A stretch of 64,000 bases of DNA from Branchiostoma lanceolatum (GCF_035083965.1 NC_089722.1:43338697-43402696); one strand, 5' to 3'; shown: positions 40,323 through 52,593, counted from the stretch's first letter. Notes: generated by a model from the letters alone, not told the origin. Made by a program: numbers and translations.

Positions 40323-42149
40323 ATGGAAAAAGCAGCAGAAGATCTACATGAACAGACAGAAGAGAAACAGGCTTGTTCAGAAACAGACCATGGAGGGACA
40401 AGGAAACAGCGCCGCAAGACTCACAGCGGTGAGAAACCACATCGATGTCGGGAATGCGAGTTCTCCACATCCAAGATGTCCGCCCTGAAACGGCACGTTA
40501 GGACGTCGCACGCCGCGGGTAAAAGTAAACAAACGAAGAAATGTCCGCAATGTGAATATAAAACAGAACGTGGAGCACGTATGAAACTGCACCTCAGGAC
40601 TCACACCGGTGAGAGACCACACAAGTGCCCGCATTGTGAGTACTCAGCATCGCAAACTAGTAGCCTGAAAGGGCACGTAAGGGCTAAACACACCGGTGAG
40701 AGACCACACAAGTGCTCGCATTGTGAGTACTCAACATCGCAGATTGGTCACCTAAAACTTCACATAAGGGCTAAACACACCGGTGAGAGACCGTACCTTT
40801 GTGGACATTGTGGCTATGCAACAGCTTACAAAGGTCTCCTAATGAATCATGTCAGGGCAACTCACGGTGGTGAGAGACCTTTTCAGTGCACTAGCTGTGA
40901 CTATTCCGCTGCGCTAAAGGTGAACCTGAAACTTCACATCGTGAGAAAACACAGTGACTGCCGACCGTACAAATGTGAGACTTGTGATTATTCTGCAGCG
41001 CTAAGGTCCGATTTGAAGAAGCACATGGCTACTCACATCGATGAGAAACCTCACAAGTGTGAAATTTGCGATTATTCTGCAGCACGAAAGTCTCACTTAA
41101 ATCAGCACATGGCTACCCACACTGGGGAGAAACCCCACAAGTGTCAGATTTGTGATTATTCTGCTGTACAAAAGTCCGCATTGAAGCGACACATGGCTAA
41201 ACACACTGGTGAGAAACCTTTCAAGTGTGAGATTTGTGATTATTCTACAACGCTATCGTCCAATTTAAAGCTGCACATCGCTACCCATAATGGTGAGAAA
41301 CCCTACAAGTGCGAGGTTTGTGGTTATTCCGCATCGCAAAAGTATCACTTAAAGCGACACATGGCTAAACACACTGGTGAGAAACCGTACAAGTGTGAGA
41401 TTTGTGATTATTCTACAACGCTATCGTCCAATTTAAAGCTGCACATCGCTACCCATAATGGTGAGAAACCCTACAAGTGCGAGGTTTGTGGTTATTCCGC
41501 AGCGCAAAAGTATCACTTAAAGCGACACATGGCTAAACACACTGGTGAGAAACCGTACAAGTGTGAGATTTGTGATTATTCTACGGCACAGATGTCCCAC
41601 TTAGAGGTGCACATGAGAACCCACACAGGGGAGAAACCTTACAAGTGTGACGTATGTAGTTATAGCACAACAAACGTATCCACTTTGAAATGTCACATGA
41701 GAAGACACACTGGTGAGAAACCTTACAAGTGTGAGGTTTGTGATTATTGTTCAGTGCAATCGTCTCACTTAAGGCAGCACATGAGAACCCACACTGGTGA
41801 GAAACCTTACAAGTGTGAGGTTTGTAGTTATTCTGCAATACACAGGACCGCTTTGAAGGTTCACATGGCTACCCACACTGGGGAGAAACCCCACAAGTGT
41901 GAGGTTTGTGGTTATTCTGCAGCGATGAGGTCCACCTTGAAGGACCACATGGCTACCCACACTGGGGAGAAACCTCACAAGTGTGAAGTTTGTGATTATT
42001 CTGCAGCACAAATGTCTGCATTGAAACGGCACATGGCTAAACACACTGGTGAGAAACGGTACAAGTGTGAGGTCTGTAGTTATTCTACAGGTGACAGGTC
42101 TAATTTGAGGAAACATATGAAGAAACACGCCGATAACAAGCCGTGCTGA
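40323..42149 (+). CDS. C2H2 zinc-finger protein P2, 20 fingers
   Basis: Second exon, 608 residues, for a predicted protein of about 630. Opens [11 protein letters not shown] after the acceptor. Finger 1 is [14 protein letters not shown], a short linker follows, then fingers 2-20. Fingers 2-5 ([29 protein letters not shown]) are distinct and absent from P1 and P3. Fingers 10-11 and 12-13 are almost identical at the DNA level (about 41215-41382 and 41383-41550), a fresh two-finger duplication. Ends KKHADNKPC. Poly(A) signal AATAAA at 42795. A methionine upstream at 40239 is in the intron and is not used here as the start. Confidence 0.9.
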   Translation: MEKAAEDLHEQTEEKQACSETDHGGTRKQRRKTHSGEKPHRCRECEFSTSKMSALKRHVRTSHAAGKSKQTKKCPQCEYKTERGARMKLHLRTHTGERPHKCPHCEYSASQTSSLKGHVRAKHTGERPHKCSHCEYSTSQIGHLKLHIRAKHTGERPYLCGHCGYATAYKGLLMNHVRATHGGERPFQCTSCDYSAALKVNLKLHIVRKHSDCRPYKCETCDYSAALRSDLKKHMATHIDEKPHKCEICDYSAARKSHLNQHMATHTGEKPHKCQICDYSAVQKSALKRHMAKHTGEKPFKCEICDYSTTLSSNLKLHIATHNGEKPYKCEVCGYSASQKYHLKRHMAKHTGEKPYKCEICDYSTTLSSNLKLHIATHNGEKPYKCEVCGYSAAQKYHLKRHMAKHTGEKPYKCEICDYSTAQMSHLEVHMRTHTGEKPYKCDVCSYSTTNVSTLKCHMRRHTGEKPYKCEVCDYCSVQSSHLRQHMRTHTGEKPYKCEVCSYSAIHRTALKVHMATHTGEKPHKCEVCGYSAAMRSTLKDHMATHTGEKPHKCEVCDYSAAQMSALKRHMAKHTGEKRYKCEVCSYSTGDRSNLRKHMKKHADNKPC

Positions 42150-43519
42150 TTTGTACACGTCCACACAGCCTGTTGTTATACTACAAGTTTGTCACAATTC
42201 TAGTTTATGTTGTCTGCTTCTTTCTGGAAATTAACAAATGGACAGGAAATTAACAAAAGGACAGGACATGAACAAAAGGACATAGGGTATACGAGACAAA
42301 CTGGCGATGTCAGCCTATGTGAGACTATCATGTTATTGCTAAATTTCACTTACTTTCTGATAATGTGTTTCATGTACTGTATACGTCCAGATTAGAAAAT
42401 GAAAGTACATCTCAACAGAGACGATGTAGTGATCTCTGGCGAAAGTGTTGTAGAAACGCATATCGGATTCATTGTCACCTTTTTGTGAAGCACGTTTGTC
42501 ACTTGGCGGGAACTAACTTGTCTTTCCTCATGCCCAAACATGGTGGTGATAATCCCCAGCAGTGCATCATGGGGCAAAAATAGTGACAAGAAACACATTT
42601 GCTATTATTACTGTAAGATATCATATCATGTAGTAGTTATTGTAGTTTTCTATGGGAATGCTCGTTGTTGTAAGCATCTTTTAGCTGTTCGGTTGAAGTA
42701 TTTTAAAGAGTTCTTGTTAGATTATGAGTTACGTTTGGGTTCTGTAGTATTAGATTTGATTAGGCTTGTATAATAGTTTTCTTTCATGACGATGAATAAA
42801 AGTTCATGGTCTTATGGGTGAAGAGAAGAATAAAAACATGTTCCTACGAAACTTGTTGTTAGAGCATTTATTCATTAGTACATATGCTGTGATGTTACAT
42901 ATATTAAAACAGAGGTTGAAGTATATGAGGGGGGGAGCCATAATCTGTTCACCACTATGTTCTGTTCATCTTCAGTACAATCATAGACTGGACAGGTCGT
43001 TGCGAGGGGTCGCTCAGAGAAGGGGGTTCATGGAATAAAGAGGGCTAGCTGATATGGGGGGGGGGGGCATTACATTCTGTCCAGCAGCAGCACTACCAGT
43101 TCATCGTAGATAACGAAGATTGGGAGGGGGGTTGGGGGGGGGGGGGGGGTCGTGTTTTTGGGGGTTGGGGGGGGGAGGCGTGTTTGTATGCAGAGAAGAG
43201 AAGATTCCTGTACCTCTGGAACATGATGGTTGTTGCATGGACTTGAAATTCTTCTGTCTTCTTCGAACATTTTATCTAGTTATCCTGTGTTTGGGACAGT
43301 ATTGGGTAATGTTGTGTCTATGTGTATTTGTTTAAGGATCACAGGCACAGGAATGATAGCTACATATTGTAAGCTAATTGTGGATCTTAATAAAGTCAAA
43401 GGGGGTTTATCGGACAAACGGGGTTGAGGTCCGTACAGGGTAGGTCAACACGACTTTCGCCTGACGTGTACGGGACGATCGGATGGTAGCACAATAAATT
43501 ATCCACGTCACAAGAAAGA
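42150..43519. other. P2 3' flank and G-rich tract
   Basis: 3' UTR of P2 to about 42800. Then, at 43050-43190, several runs of 6-18 G (G-quadruplex potential on the plus strand). No gene seen. Confidence 0.5.
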
Positions 43520-44471
43520 AATGGAACGGAACCTGTTCTTGTATCAAACTTTAATTTTCGTCAGAAATGAGCATATTTTTAATCAACTGTACATATCAGC
43601 CATGACAGTAGCTTCGAATAACACCGGCTTACATCGCAATTCTTCATAACGATAAACACTCTAGGTACAGCGTCATCATTAATGTTCCAATATATAGTGT
43701 ATAGGCTAGTAAATAAGTGAGATAATAAACATCACAGCCTTTAACTTTAGACACACTTGTTACACTGAAGCGCAACATTTAGTAGGACGTCAGTACAAAG
43801 TCAGCCGTCAGGATAGCCCATATCAGGTTTAACGGAAATATTCTTTAGTTAGAGTACTTCTAACAAACAGTTTCAGTAACCACAGACATAAAGTTCTTGA
43901 TAGAGACTAGATATTTTACAGTGCTATCATATTTCCATGGATTCTCGTCTGCGTGTATAGGTCTTCTCACAGTTCCAGCAGCGCAGGGGATTGTTGGTAA
44001 TGTCATTGGTTAAGGTCATTCCAAGCAGGAGTGTTGCAAACAGATTTTAAAAAATAATTGTTACAAATAATGAACCTTAAACTTTGACGGTAGACCACAA
44101 TGCATCACGACTGCGAATGCGCAACCGGCTGGATAACTTCTGTTGTCCTGTACGTGCACTCCGTAAACAACATAGAGTTCCAGTGTTTAATACTGAGCTG
44201 CTGAATACTCTAACTTTTCACAAATTCATTTCTTTTCTCTCCACTATGGGTTCTGTATGTCTGAATCAGTGAGACTTTTGAGTTACACTGTACCCGCACT
44301 CGTCACACATGTAGGGTTTCTTACATGAGTGGTTTGCTAGATGTCGGTCCAAATAGGCTTTTTCTGCAGCAGAATAATCACACTTGTCACCCTTGTAGTG
44401 GCTTTTCACAAGTATGGGTTTTCATGTGCCTAGATAAGTAAAACTTCTGAGTTGTCCCGTACCCGCACTCA
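43520..44471 (-). other. 3' UTR of B2 with worn fingers
   Basis: Same as 3166-3951. About 44260-44471 still spells finger parts in broken frames. Confidence 0.65.
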
Positions 44472-44952
44472 TTACACATGTAGGGTTTTTTCTCCAGTGT
44501 GTTTTGCCAAATGTTTCTTCAAGGTGTATTTCTGTGCAGCAGAATAGTCACACTGGTCACACTTGTACGGCCTTTCGCCGGTATGAGTTCTCATATGTCT
44601 GGATAAGTCCCGCTTTTGAGCTGCCCTGTGCCCGCACTCGCCACACATGTAGGGTTTCTCACCAGCGTGTACGGCTAGATGATGGTCCAATTTGGACTTC
44701 CCTGCAGTAGAAAAATCACACTGGTCACACTTGTAGGGTCTTTCACCAGTATGGGTTCTCATATGTCGGGATAAGTGAAACTTGTGAGCTGTTCTGTACC
44801 CACATTCCCCACACATGTAGGGTGTCTCACCGGTGTGTTTGGCTAGATGTCGGTCCAATTTGGATTTCTCTGCAGCAGAATAGTCACACTGGTCACACTT
44901 GTAGGGTTTTTCACCTGTATGGGTTTTGATATGTCTCGATAGGTGAGACTTT
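44472..44952 (-). pseudogene. Downstream half of B2, out of frame
   Basis: Six fingers equal to B1 fingers 8-13 (the frame itself opens at 44984), ending GEKTLHV where an extra T in the linker T-run shifts the frame again. Confidence 0.8.
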
Positions 44953-45744
44953 TTAGCTGTCTTGTACTCGCATTCCCCACACATGTAGGGTTTTTCCCCT
45001 GTGTGTGTTTGCCAGATGTCGGTCCAAGGTGGATTTTAGTGCAGGAGAAAAGTCGCACGGGTCACACTTGTAGGTTTTTTCACCTGTATGAGTTCTCATA
45101 TGTTCAGACAAGTGGCACTGTTCAGTTGTTCTGAGCCCACACTCCCAACACATGTACGGTTTTTCACCTGTATGGGTTCTCATATGTCTGGACAACTGAG
45201 CCTTGCGAAGGCACCTGTAGTCACACTCTCCACACATGTAGGGTTTCTCACCAGTGTGTTTGGCTAGATGGCTGTTCAAAGCCGATTTCTGTGCAGCAGA
45301 ATAATCACACTGGTCACACTTGTAGGGCTTTTCACCTGTATGAGTTCTCATATGTTTCGATAAGTCAGAAATTTTAGTTGCCCTGTAACCACACTTTCCA
45401 CACATGTAGGTTTCCTCACCGGTGTGTCTAGCTAGATGGCTGTCCAAGGTAGATTTCCGTGCAGCAGAATAGTCGCACAGGTCACACTTGTAGGGTTTTT
45501 CAACTGTGTGAGATCTCATATGTCTGGACAACTTGGACTTGCTGATAGTCCTGTACCCACACTCGCCACACATGAAGCGTCTCTCATCAGTCTGTGCTTC
45601 TGGCCAATTGTCCAACCTGGTTTTGGTTCCTTTCAGCTTATATTCAACATTGCTTGCATCTCTGCCCGATGAAACCCCAGTAGGAGACCCATCACAGAAG
45701 TTCTGGGGAACAGCAGTAGGAGAGCCATCACCTGCCTCTGCCAT
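44953..45744 (-). pseudogene. C2H2 zinc-finger gene B2, 5' half, frameshifted copy of B1
   Basis: Start MAEAGDGSP at 45744. The leader and seven fingers match B1, then a one-base gain in the GTGTG/TTTT stretch near 45005 puts the frame into NTHRGKTLHVWGMRVQDS and a stop. The remaining fingers follow in another frame. As written it could make a 263-residue, seven-finger protein. The promoter, donor and acceptor are intact, so either the gene is newly dead or the indels are sequence errors; B1 is open at the same places. Confidence 0.75.
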
Positions 45745-46252
45745 GTCTAGAATAATAATGAACAACAATTTGAAAAAAAAACACGAAATACATCAATCGC
45801 AAATACGATGCGTCAAGAGTGCATTGTTTGTACTGATCCCGAAACTTACTGCCCCCCTCCCCTTCATTTTTATCATGAATATGCATATTTTTCAAAGTTG
45901 ACTACGCTTGCATACTGGTCAAACTGGAAATTAACGCCTTGTCATGGTTTCTGTTGTAATTCTGTATCATTGTTGTGACACAATAAGCTAATAAGCTAGC
46001 TTCACGCTTGCTACTACGCATGTGCAGTGTCAAAGGTAAAGGCGTTATCATGCAAATCTAGACATTCACCTTTGATACAATAACACCCTAACAAAAGGGT
46101 ACCCTTTTGTCTCGTGGTGTCGCCCCCTCCCCCTCGGCAATTCTTCTCATCCCGAAAAAGTCTTACATTCCGTCCTAATGTGGCTCATATACCATAGCTA
46201 GGACCTATAGCTGCTTTGCTTCACGATATGGCAGATCTTTAGTGAAACTTAC

Positions 46253-46385
46253 CTGCTTCCAGTGCTGGTTTTTCCCTTCACAATCGATTAGCGTCTTCTG
46301 TCCCGAGCAGCGCATGAAAGGTAAGCTTAGTGTGGGGTAAAAGGTCATATTTTGTGCCTGATTACCCACTCAGTGTAGAATGGTT
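46253..46385 (-). promoter_or_regulatory. Non-coding first exon and promoter of B2
   Basis: Minus-strand donor GGAAGCAG|GTAAG at 46253; near copy of 5769-5900. Confidence 0.6.
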
Positions 46386-47950
46386 GCACCCATCCGCTGC
46401 TTTCCTTTTGTTTCCATCTTCCTTATTTGCCAAGAGAGGAATGTCACACACGGAATATGTGACGCTAAATGTAATTCAGATGGGAAAAAATCACCAACGG
46501 AGGCGGGTAGCATAATTTGTACACAAAAGACGCTCAGTGTTTTTGCCTTACATATTTTGTATATATATCTGGTGACATTTGATATACATCATGTGTGCGT
46601 ATGTATGTGAATCCTTCTGGTCTCTGTGCACTTTTGTAAACGTTTCGTCTTCAGCTGCCTCCAAAAAAAAAAGAAGTCAACCCCAGCTTGTCCAGATGTA
46701 GAAAACACTCGTAATAAGTGGTCTATCGTTAAAACAGTATCAGTCATAGTTCACTGTCACATGTACGTTTTCCCTATATTTCTACATGTATCTGCAATTA
46801 GCTCACGGGCATGAACGTGCAATAGAACTTTATCGCGTATTATCACATAGCTAGATGGCGTCGACTAATCAGAAGCCTCCATTGCCCATGTGTTATGGGG
46901 CCATAACACACCACCTATGACGTCATAACAACCGCTCCATATTATAGAGGGGTTGTTTTTTTATGAATCTTTTTCTTAACATTGTTTTAAAAAATCATTT
47001 TCGTCTTAAAATTCCCAAAACCGTCTTAAAATACATAAAAAAAGATCGATTTTCAATTCAAGTGAAATTTAAATGGAATGACTAAAACAATATTTTTCAC
47101 GTGAGTAAGTGAAACGACAAATTTCATCTTGTCCCGCCATTGGAACCCGTTCGAATTCGCTCGTCATGGAGGAGCTGAGTCCCACAGTTTTTCGTGTTCA
47201 AAACAAACGTGACACGCACTAAACACGCCCCCTCCCCGTGGTCCAAGTCACGTAAGCTCCCCAAACCGATGTGCTGGCATCGAAAAAATTACGGTCAAAA
47301 TCGCCAAAACTCTTACAAGTTTCTACCTACAAGGATCTCAGTCCGATACGTGTTCGCTTCTGTGGGATTTTTTCCGGCTTGAGCAAATATTATCCGGGAA
47401 AACTACAAGCAAATGGGACGTAAACATGCACGATTGATTCTTACCACAGCCAACTAAGCGTTTAACAATCGGGCGTCAGGAATTGTGACAATTGAACCGA
47501 AATCTACAATTATACCGCCCGATATTAAGTCTACGTGTCCACAACAATAAGACAAGTTACCGCTTGTTTACATTGGATTATATGAAGATCATATGTACAA
47601 TGAATGGATTTTACATGTATAGTATTAGATAAAGAATCTATGTATTATACAAGGATTTGTCTCTCTTATATGGGTCAGTTTGGATAGGCTATGTGATAAT
47701 AACGTTAATGACCCGCCTGTTCCACGGTGTATATGGTGTCATAACGGGACGGGTCATTAACCCTTAAGTAGTAAATATGAACTATTATCATGCGTCTGCT
47801 GATATGTACGACAAAAGGTTGGTAGCAGGACAAGATCTTCCACGCTCATATGTATGAAATTAGATGTGACCATGTACGGCTAGTACAACAACGTATCTAA
47901 TGAAAATAAAAATAAAAGTTAAAATGCAATGGAAACTTTTATTTGGTTAC
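46386..47950. other. Spacer of the second B block, no gene seen
   Basis: Copy of 5901-7014 plus 7945-8366. The single TTAA near 47524 is the unoccupied MITE target. Confidence 0.6.
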
Positions 47951-49009
47951 TTTATTTTTGCTTTTTAATTAATCAAATTAACTGAGATCTTACAAATCAG
48001 CCATCACAGTCACTTCACATAACATATCGGTCGCTTTATATAACATATAAAACATTAGGTATAACATAATCATTAGTGTACTAATAAATAGTTTATACTG
48101 TACAGGTTAGTAAATAAGTCAGATAATAAACATGACAGCCTCTAATTTTATGCATACGTTTCAATGAAGCAGAACATTTTGAAGGATGTCAGTGCAAAGC
48201 CAGGCGTCAGGATACTAGTCGCCTATGTTAGATTTGACAGAAATAAGTTTGTTCATGAGTTTTAAAACTTATTCTTTAAAATAACAATACTTATAACAAA
48301 CCATGCTCCTCTCTATTGCAAGATTCTTTGTCACAGACATTAAGTACTTGGTAGAGACTAAGTAGATGTACAGATACTGTACAGTGTTATCATATTTGTA
48401 GAGATTCTCTTTTGTAAGAATAAGTCTTCTCACAGTTCTGGCACAGCATATGATTGTTGGTAATAGAGTAGCTTAAGGTCCCTCCAAGCGAGAATGTTGC
48501 AAATACGTCTTAACCAATAATTGTTAAAAAATAAGGGACCTTAAACTTTGACCTAAGACCACAATGCATCACGACTGCAAATGCGCACTCGAAACCGTGA
48601 AATGGCTTATTCTCAGATATGGCGTAGATCTTACATCAATTTGTCTTTGTACCAAATACAGCAATGCTACCTGAATTTAGCATTGCATTGCCTTGTTGCA
48701 ATGTTAAAAGTTAACATTCTATAGGATGTCAATACAAAATCAGGATAACTGTAAGGCGTTATGATAATTGACAGAATAAGTTTGTTGCTGTTTTAAAAGA
48801 TCCTTAATCTTGACATTAGAAGTATTTCTAAGAAAGTATACTCAACTCTGAGGCATGATTCTTTGCCACACGACCAGAACTGTGAAACGTCTTATTCACT
48901 CACTGGCGTTAAACACAATTAGCGTTTTACACCCATTTCCCTTAGTTCCACATACATGTATGTATGGCTGGATAACTTCTATTGTCCTGTACCTGCACTC
49001 CATACACAA
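47951..49009 (-). other. 3' UTR of F
   Basis: Minus AATAAA (plus TTTATT at 47951). Mixed homology: up to about 48640 it resembles the 3' flank of C; from about 48660 it resembles that of D1. Confidence 0.5.
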
Positions 49010-49200
49010 TTACAGTTTTTTAGTGTGTTTAGCTAGATGCCGGACAAGATGTGATTTTCGAGCTGCAGAATACTCACTCTGGTCACACCTGTAGGGTTTT
49101 TCACCAGTGTGGGTTCTCATATGTATGGCCAACTCAGCCTTTCTGACGCACCTGTACCCGCACTCCCCACACATGAAGGGTTTGTCACCTGTGTGTGTGG
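49010..49200 (-). pseudogene. Frameshifted tail of gene F
   Basis: This continues the F array in another frame: YRCVRKAEL-type finger, then [13 protein letters not shown] with a zinc Cys changed to Ser, ending HTKKL. This is the family's terminal finger, here still followed by a proper stop. Confidence 0.75.
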
Positions 49201-50181
49201 CTAGATGGCTGTCCAAGCTGGATTTCTCTGCAGCAGAGTAGTCACACTGGTCACATTTGTAGGGTTTTCACCAGTATGAGTTCTCATATGTCTGAATAGG
49301 TTACGCTTGATGGCTGCCTTGTATCCGCACTCATCACACATAAAGGGTTTCTCACCAATGTGTTTGGCTAGATGTCTGTCCAATGTAAATTTCTGTGCAG
49401 CAGAATAGTTGCATTTGTCACATTTGTAGGGTTTTTCACCAGTATGGGTTCTCATATGTTGGGGTAAGGCAGACTTCTTAGCTGTCCTGTACCCACACTC
49501 GCCACACATGTAGGGCTTCTCACCGGTGTGTTTGGCTCGATGTTGGTCCAAGGCGGATTTTTGTGCAGCAGAGTAATCACACTGGTCACACTTGTAAGGT
49601 TTTTCACCAGTATGGGTTCTCATATGTCTGGATAGGTTACGCTTGTCAGCTGTCCTGTACCCGCACTCCCCACACATGTAGGGCTTCTCACCGGTGTGTT
49701 TGGCTCGATGTTGGTCCAATGTAGCTTTATCTGCAGCAGAATAATCACACTGGTCACACTTGTAGGGTTTTTCACCTGTATGAGCTTTCATGTGCCTGGA
49801 AAGGCTACTTTTGTGAGCTGCCCTGTACCCACACTTGTCACACATGTAGGGTTTCTCACCGGTGTGTGTGGCTAGATGGCTGGCCAAGCTAGATTTGTCT
49901 GCAGCAAAATAATCACATTGGTCACACTTGTAGGGTTTTTCACCTGTATGGGTTCTCATATGTCTGGACAAGTTGGAGTTTTTGATAGTCCTGTACCCGC
50001 ACTCGCCACATTTATAGGTTTTCTCATGATGTGCTTCTGGCTGATTGTCCAAACTGGTTTTGTTTCCTGTCGGCTGGTCTCCAACATTGCTTGTACCTCT
50101 GTCCGATGAGACTCCAGGACTATGCCCAATACCGAAGTTCTGGGGAACAGCAGTAGGAGATCTATTACCTGCCTCTGCCAT
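49201..50181 (-). CDS. C2H2 zinc-finger protein F, 9 fingers, frameshifted and without promoter
   Basis: 326 residues from MAEAGNRSPTAVPQN at 50181 (the 14 residues upstream are intron, with an intact TTAG acceptor). Nine alternating fingers, then one T is missing in the linker T-run near 49266 (GGTTTTC instead of GGTTTTTC), so the frame leaves the array at GENPTNVTSV. No first exon or family promoter lies upstream: within about 200 bp of the ATG the sequence jumps at a poly-C run into the tail of G. It could only be expressed by transcription coming through from G. Probably a pseudogene in the making. Confidence 0.65.
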   Translation of the reverse strand: MAEAGNRSPTAVPQNFGIGHSPGVSSDRGTSNVGDQPTGNKTSLDNQPEAHHEKTYKCGECGYRTIKNSNLSRHMRTHTGEKPYKCDQCDYFAADKSSLASHLATHTGEKPYMCDKCGYRAAHKSSLSRHMKAHTGEKPYKCDQCDYSAADKATLDQHRAKHTGEKPYMCGECGYRTADKRNLSRHMRTHTGEKPYKCDQCDYSAAQKSALDQHRAKHTGEKPYMCGECGYRTAKKSALPQHMRTHTGEKPYKCDKCNYSAAQKFTLDRHLAKHIGEKPFMCDECGYKAAIKRNLFRHMRTHTGENPTNVTSVTTLLQRNPAWTAI

Positions 50182-50495
50182 GTCTAACCTAGTGGAAAAA
50201 TTCAAAAGATAAAAAAACATCAATTGAAAATATAATAAGGGAAGAGTATAATTTTATTATGTTGATACCCAAAAATGGGAGGTTAATGCAACAATTTTAC
50301 AGCCTTTACCCCGTTAATGACGTTTGTTTGTTTAGTTAACACCTCACCCTCTTGTACTCCTATCTTCCTCCCCCCCCCCCCCCTGTGGTCACACCTGTAG
50401 GATTTTTCACCAGCATTGGTTCTGATATGTTTGGCCAACTGAGCCTTTCTGATGTACCTGTACCCGCACTCTACACACAATAAGGGTTTGTCACC
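50182..50495 (-). other. F-G junction: truncated F intron fused to G tail
   Basis: Left part is the end of a family first intron. At a C run (about 50371-50384) it meets finger remains of G: past the G stop the frame stays open and reads [21 protein letters not shown], a finger whose last His is Asn. Confidence 0.7.
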
Positions 50496-51743
50496 TCAGT
50501 GTTTGGCTAGATGTCTGTCCAAGCTGGATTTCTGTGCAGCAGAATAGTCGCACTGATCACACTTGTATGGTTTTTCACCTGTATGGATTCTCATATGTTT
50601 GAATAAGTGACTCTTGTCAGCTGTCCTGTACTCACACTCCTCACAGATGTAGGGTTTCTCAACAATGTGTTTGGCTAGATGTCGGTCCAAGGAGGATTTA
50701 TCTGCAGCGGAATAGTGACACTGGTCACACTTGAAGGGTTTTTCACCAGTATGAGTTCTCATATGTCTGGATAGGTTACGCTTGATGGCTGTCTTGTACC
50801 CGCACTCATCACATATGAAGGGTTTCTCACCAGTGTGTTTGGCTAGATGTCTGTCCAAGTTAAATTTCTGTGCAGCAGAATAGTTGCATTTGTCACACTT
50901 GTAGGGTTTTTCACCAGTATGAGTTCTCATATGTTTTGATAGGTTACGCTTGTCGGCTGTCCTGTACCCGCACTCTCCACACATGAAGGGTTTCTCACCA
51001 GTGTGTTTGGCTAGATGTCGGTCCAAGGTAGATTTTAGTGCAGCAGAATAGTCACACTGGTCACACTTGTAGGGTTTTTCACCAGTATGGGTTGTCATAT
51101 GTCTGGATAGGCTAAGCCTGAGGCTTGTCCTGTACCCGCACTCCCCACACATGTATGGTTTCTCACCGGTGTGTTTGGCTACATGACTGTCCAATGTAGA
51201 TTTTAGTGCAGCAGAATAGTCACACTGGTCACACTTGTATGGTTTTTCCCCGGTATGGGTTCTCATATGTTCGGATAAGTGAGACTTGTGAGCTGTCTTG
51301 TACCCGCACTCCCCACACATGTAGGGTTTTTCGCCGGTGTGTTTGGCTAAATGTTGGTACAAAGTGTATTTCTGAGCAGCAGAATAATCACACTGGTCAC
51401 ACTTGTAGGGTTTTTCCCCTGTATGGGTTCTCATATGTTTAGATAGGTTATGCTTTCGAGTTGTCCTGTACTCACATTCCCCACACATGTAGGATTTCTC
51501 ACCGGTGTGTTTGGCTAGATTTCTGTCCAAATTGAATTTACATGCCTCAGAATAATCACAACCCTCACACTTGTAGGGGTTCTTACCAGTATGTGCTTCT
51601 GGCTTATTTTCCAAAGTGGTTTTCGTTCCGATCGGCTGGCCTTTCACATTGCTTGTATCCCGGTTCCATAAAACTGCAGTAGGAGACACGTCACAGAAGC
51701 TCTGGTGAACAACAGTAGGAGACCCATATCCTGCCTCTGCCAT
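50496..51743 (-). CDS. C2H2 zinc-finger protein G, 13 fingers
   Basis: 415-residue predicted DNA-binding protein starting MAEAGYGSPTVVHQS, with a leader mixing A-type and D-type features. Finger 1 (CEGCDYSEACKFNLDRN) has lost its first zinc His. Fingers 2-13 look sound and alternate; the protein stops right after LAKH of finger 13 at a TGA. It occupies the A position in the second A-P-D-E module: head to head with P3, with 408 bp from its first-exon donor to the P3 start codon. It has no family poly(A) region of its own, because a deletion joined its tail to gene F. Confidence 0.87.
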   Translation of the reverse strand: MAEAGYGSPTVVHQSFCDVSPTAVLWNRDTSNVKGQPIGTKTTLENKPEAHTGKNPYKCEGCDYSEACKFNLDRNLAKHTGEKSYMCGECEYRTTRKHNLSKHMRTHTGEKPYKCDQCDYSAAQKYTLYQHLAKHTGEKPYMCGECGYKTAHKSHLSEHMRTHTGEKPYKCDQCDYSAALKSTLDSHVAKHTGEKPYMCGECGYRTSLRLSLSRHMTTHTGEKPYKCDQCDYSAALKSTLDRHLAKHTGEKPFMCGECGYRTADKRNLSKHMRTHTGEKPYKCDKCNYSAAQKFNLDRHLAKHTGEKPFICDECGYKTAIKRNLSRHMRTHTGEKPFKCDQCHYSAADKSSLDRHLAKHIVEKPYICEECEYRTADKSHLFKHMRIHTGEKPYKCDQCDYSAAQKSSLDRHLAKH

Positions 51744-52185
51744 GTCTAGCCTGATGGAAAAAATTCAAAATATATAAAACACATCAATTGGAAATATAAT
51801 AACGCAAGAGTGTATTTTTTATGTTGATTTAAACTTGATACCCAAAAATGGGAGGTTGGTACAACAATTATACAGCCTCTACTCCCTCTACATGTGGGAA
51901 ACTCGGCAAGAACTGAGCTGGACTCGCCGCCCACGGTCCATCGACGATTAACAGGTCGTCCGTCAGGATGAAAAGAAGAAGACGATTACTTCCATTATAT
52001 TAAAAACTCACCCATTTGTACTCCTACCCTTTTGTCTCGTGGTTTCGCCCCCCCCCCCTCGGCAATTCTTTTCACCCCGAAAAAAATCTTACATTCCGTC
52101 ATAATGTGGCTCATACCCATATAAATTACCCATACCTTCTCTGCTTCATGATAAGGTAGATATTTAGCATAACTCAAGTTCTTAC

Positions 52186-52340
52186 CTGCTTCCAGTGTTG
52201 CTTTTTCCCTCACGAATACTGCAAGCGTCTTCTGAGCGAAACAACGGGTGAGAGCTGAGCTTAGCGTGGGGTGAAAGGTCAACTTTTGTGCCTGGTTACC
52301 CACCAAGTGTGCGGGAAGTCCTGCCTATATTGTAGAAGGG
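52186..52340 (-). promoter_or_regulatory. Non-coding first exon and promoter of G
   Basis: Minus-strand donor GGAAGCAG|GTAAG at 52186, family GACCTTTCACCCCACGCTAA motif near 52262-52282. C-rich intron block near 52045-52060. Confidence 0.6.
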
Positions 52341-52593
52341 CCGCAGAAATCCATCTTTCTGTCTTGTTCGTGTTTGTGTACTTTTCTTTCCTCGATCCCT
52401 TTTGGAAACGCAAAACTGGATTGCCACTCACAGAATATTTATCTATTTACATACATACAGTGTCACTGTCTGTGCACTGAGGATACCAGGCGCTGAGGAT
52501 ACCAGGCACTGTAACCCTTGACCTTTAGAAGTGAGGTCACACTGTGACGTTTTGGTGACGTTGGTTTACGAGAGTTGGAAAGTTGGGAAAGAA
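52341..52593. promoter_or_regulatory. Shared divergent promoter interval G/P3
   Basis: GTGACGTTTTGGTGACGTTGG near 52547 matches the pair ahead of P1 and P2. The DR1 block is worn here (GTAACCCTTGACCTT at 52511). Confidence 0.5.

Larger units (their letters stand above)
43612..48342. repeat. Segmental duplication, copy 2 of the B block
   Basis: Partner of 3166-8757. It lacks the piggyBac-type MITE and the LINE fragment at 8758, so it shows the empty sites. Confidence 0.85.

Noticed and set aside
50283-50480. Frame past the G stop as readthrough extension
   Set aside because: The finger there has lost its last His and the frame soon meets the poly-C junction.
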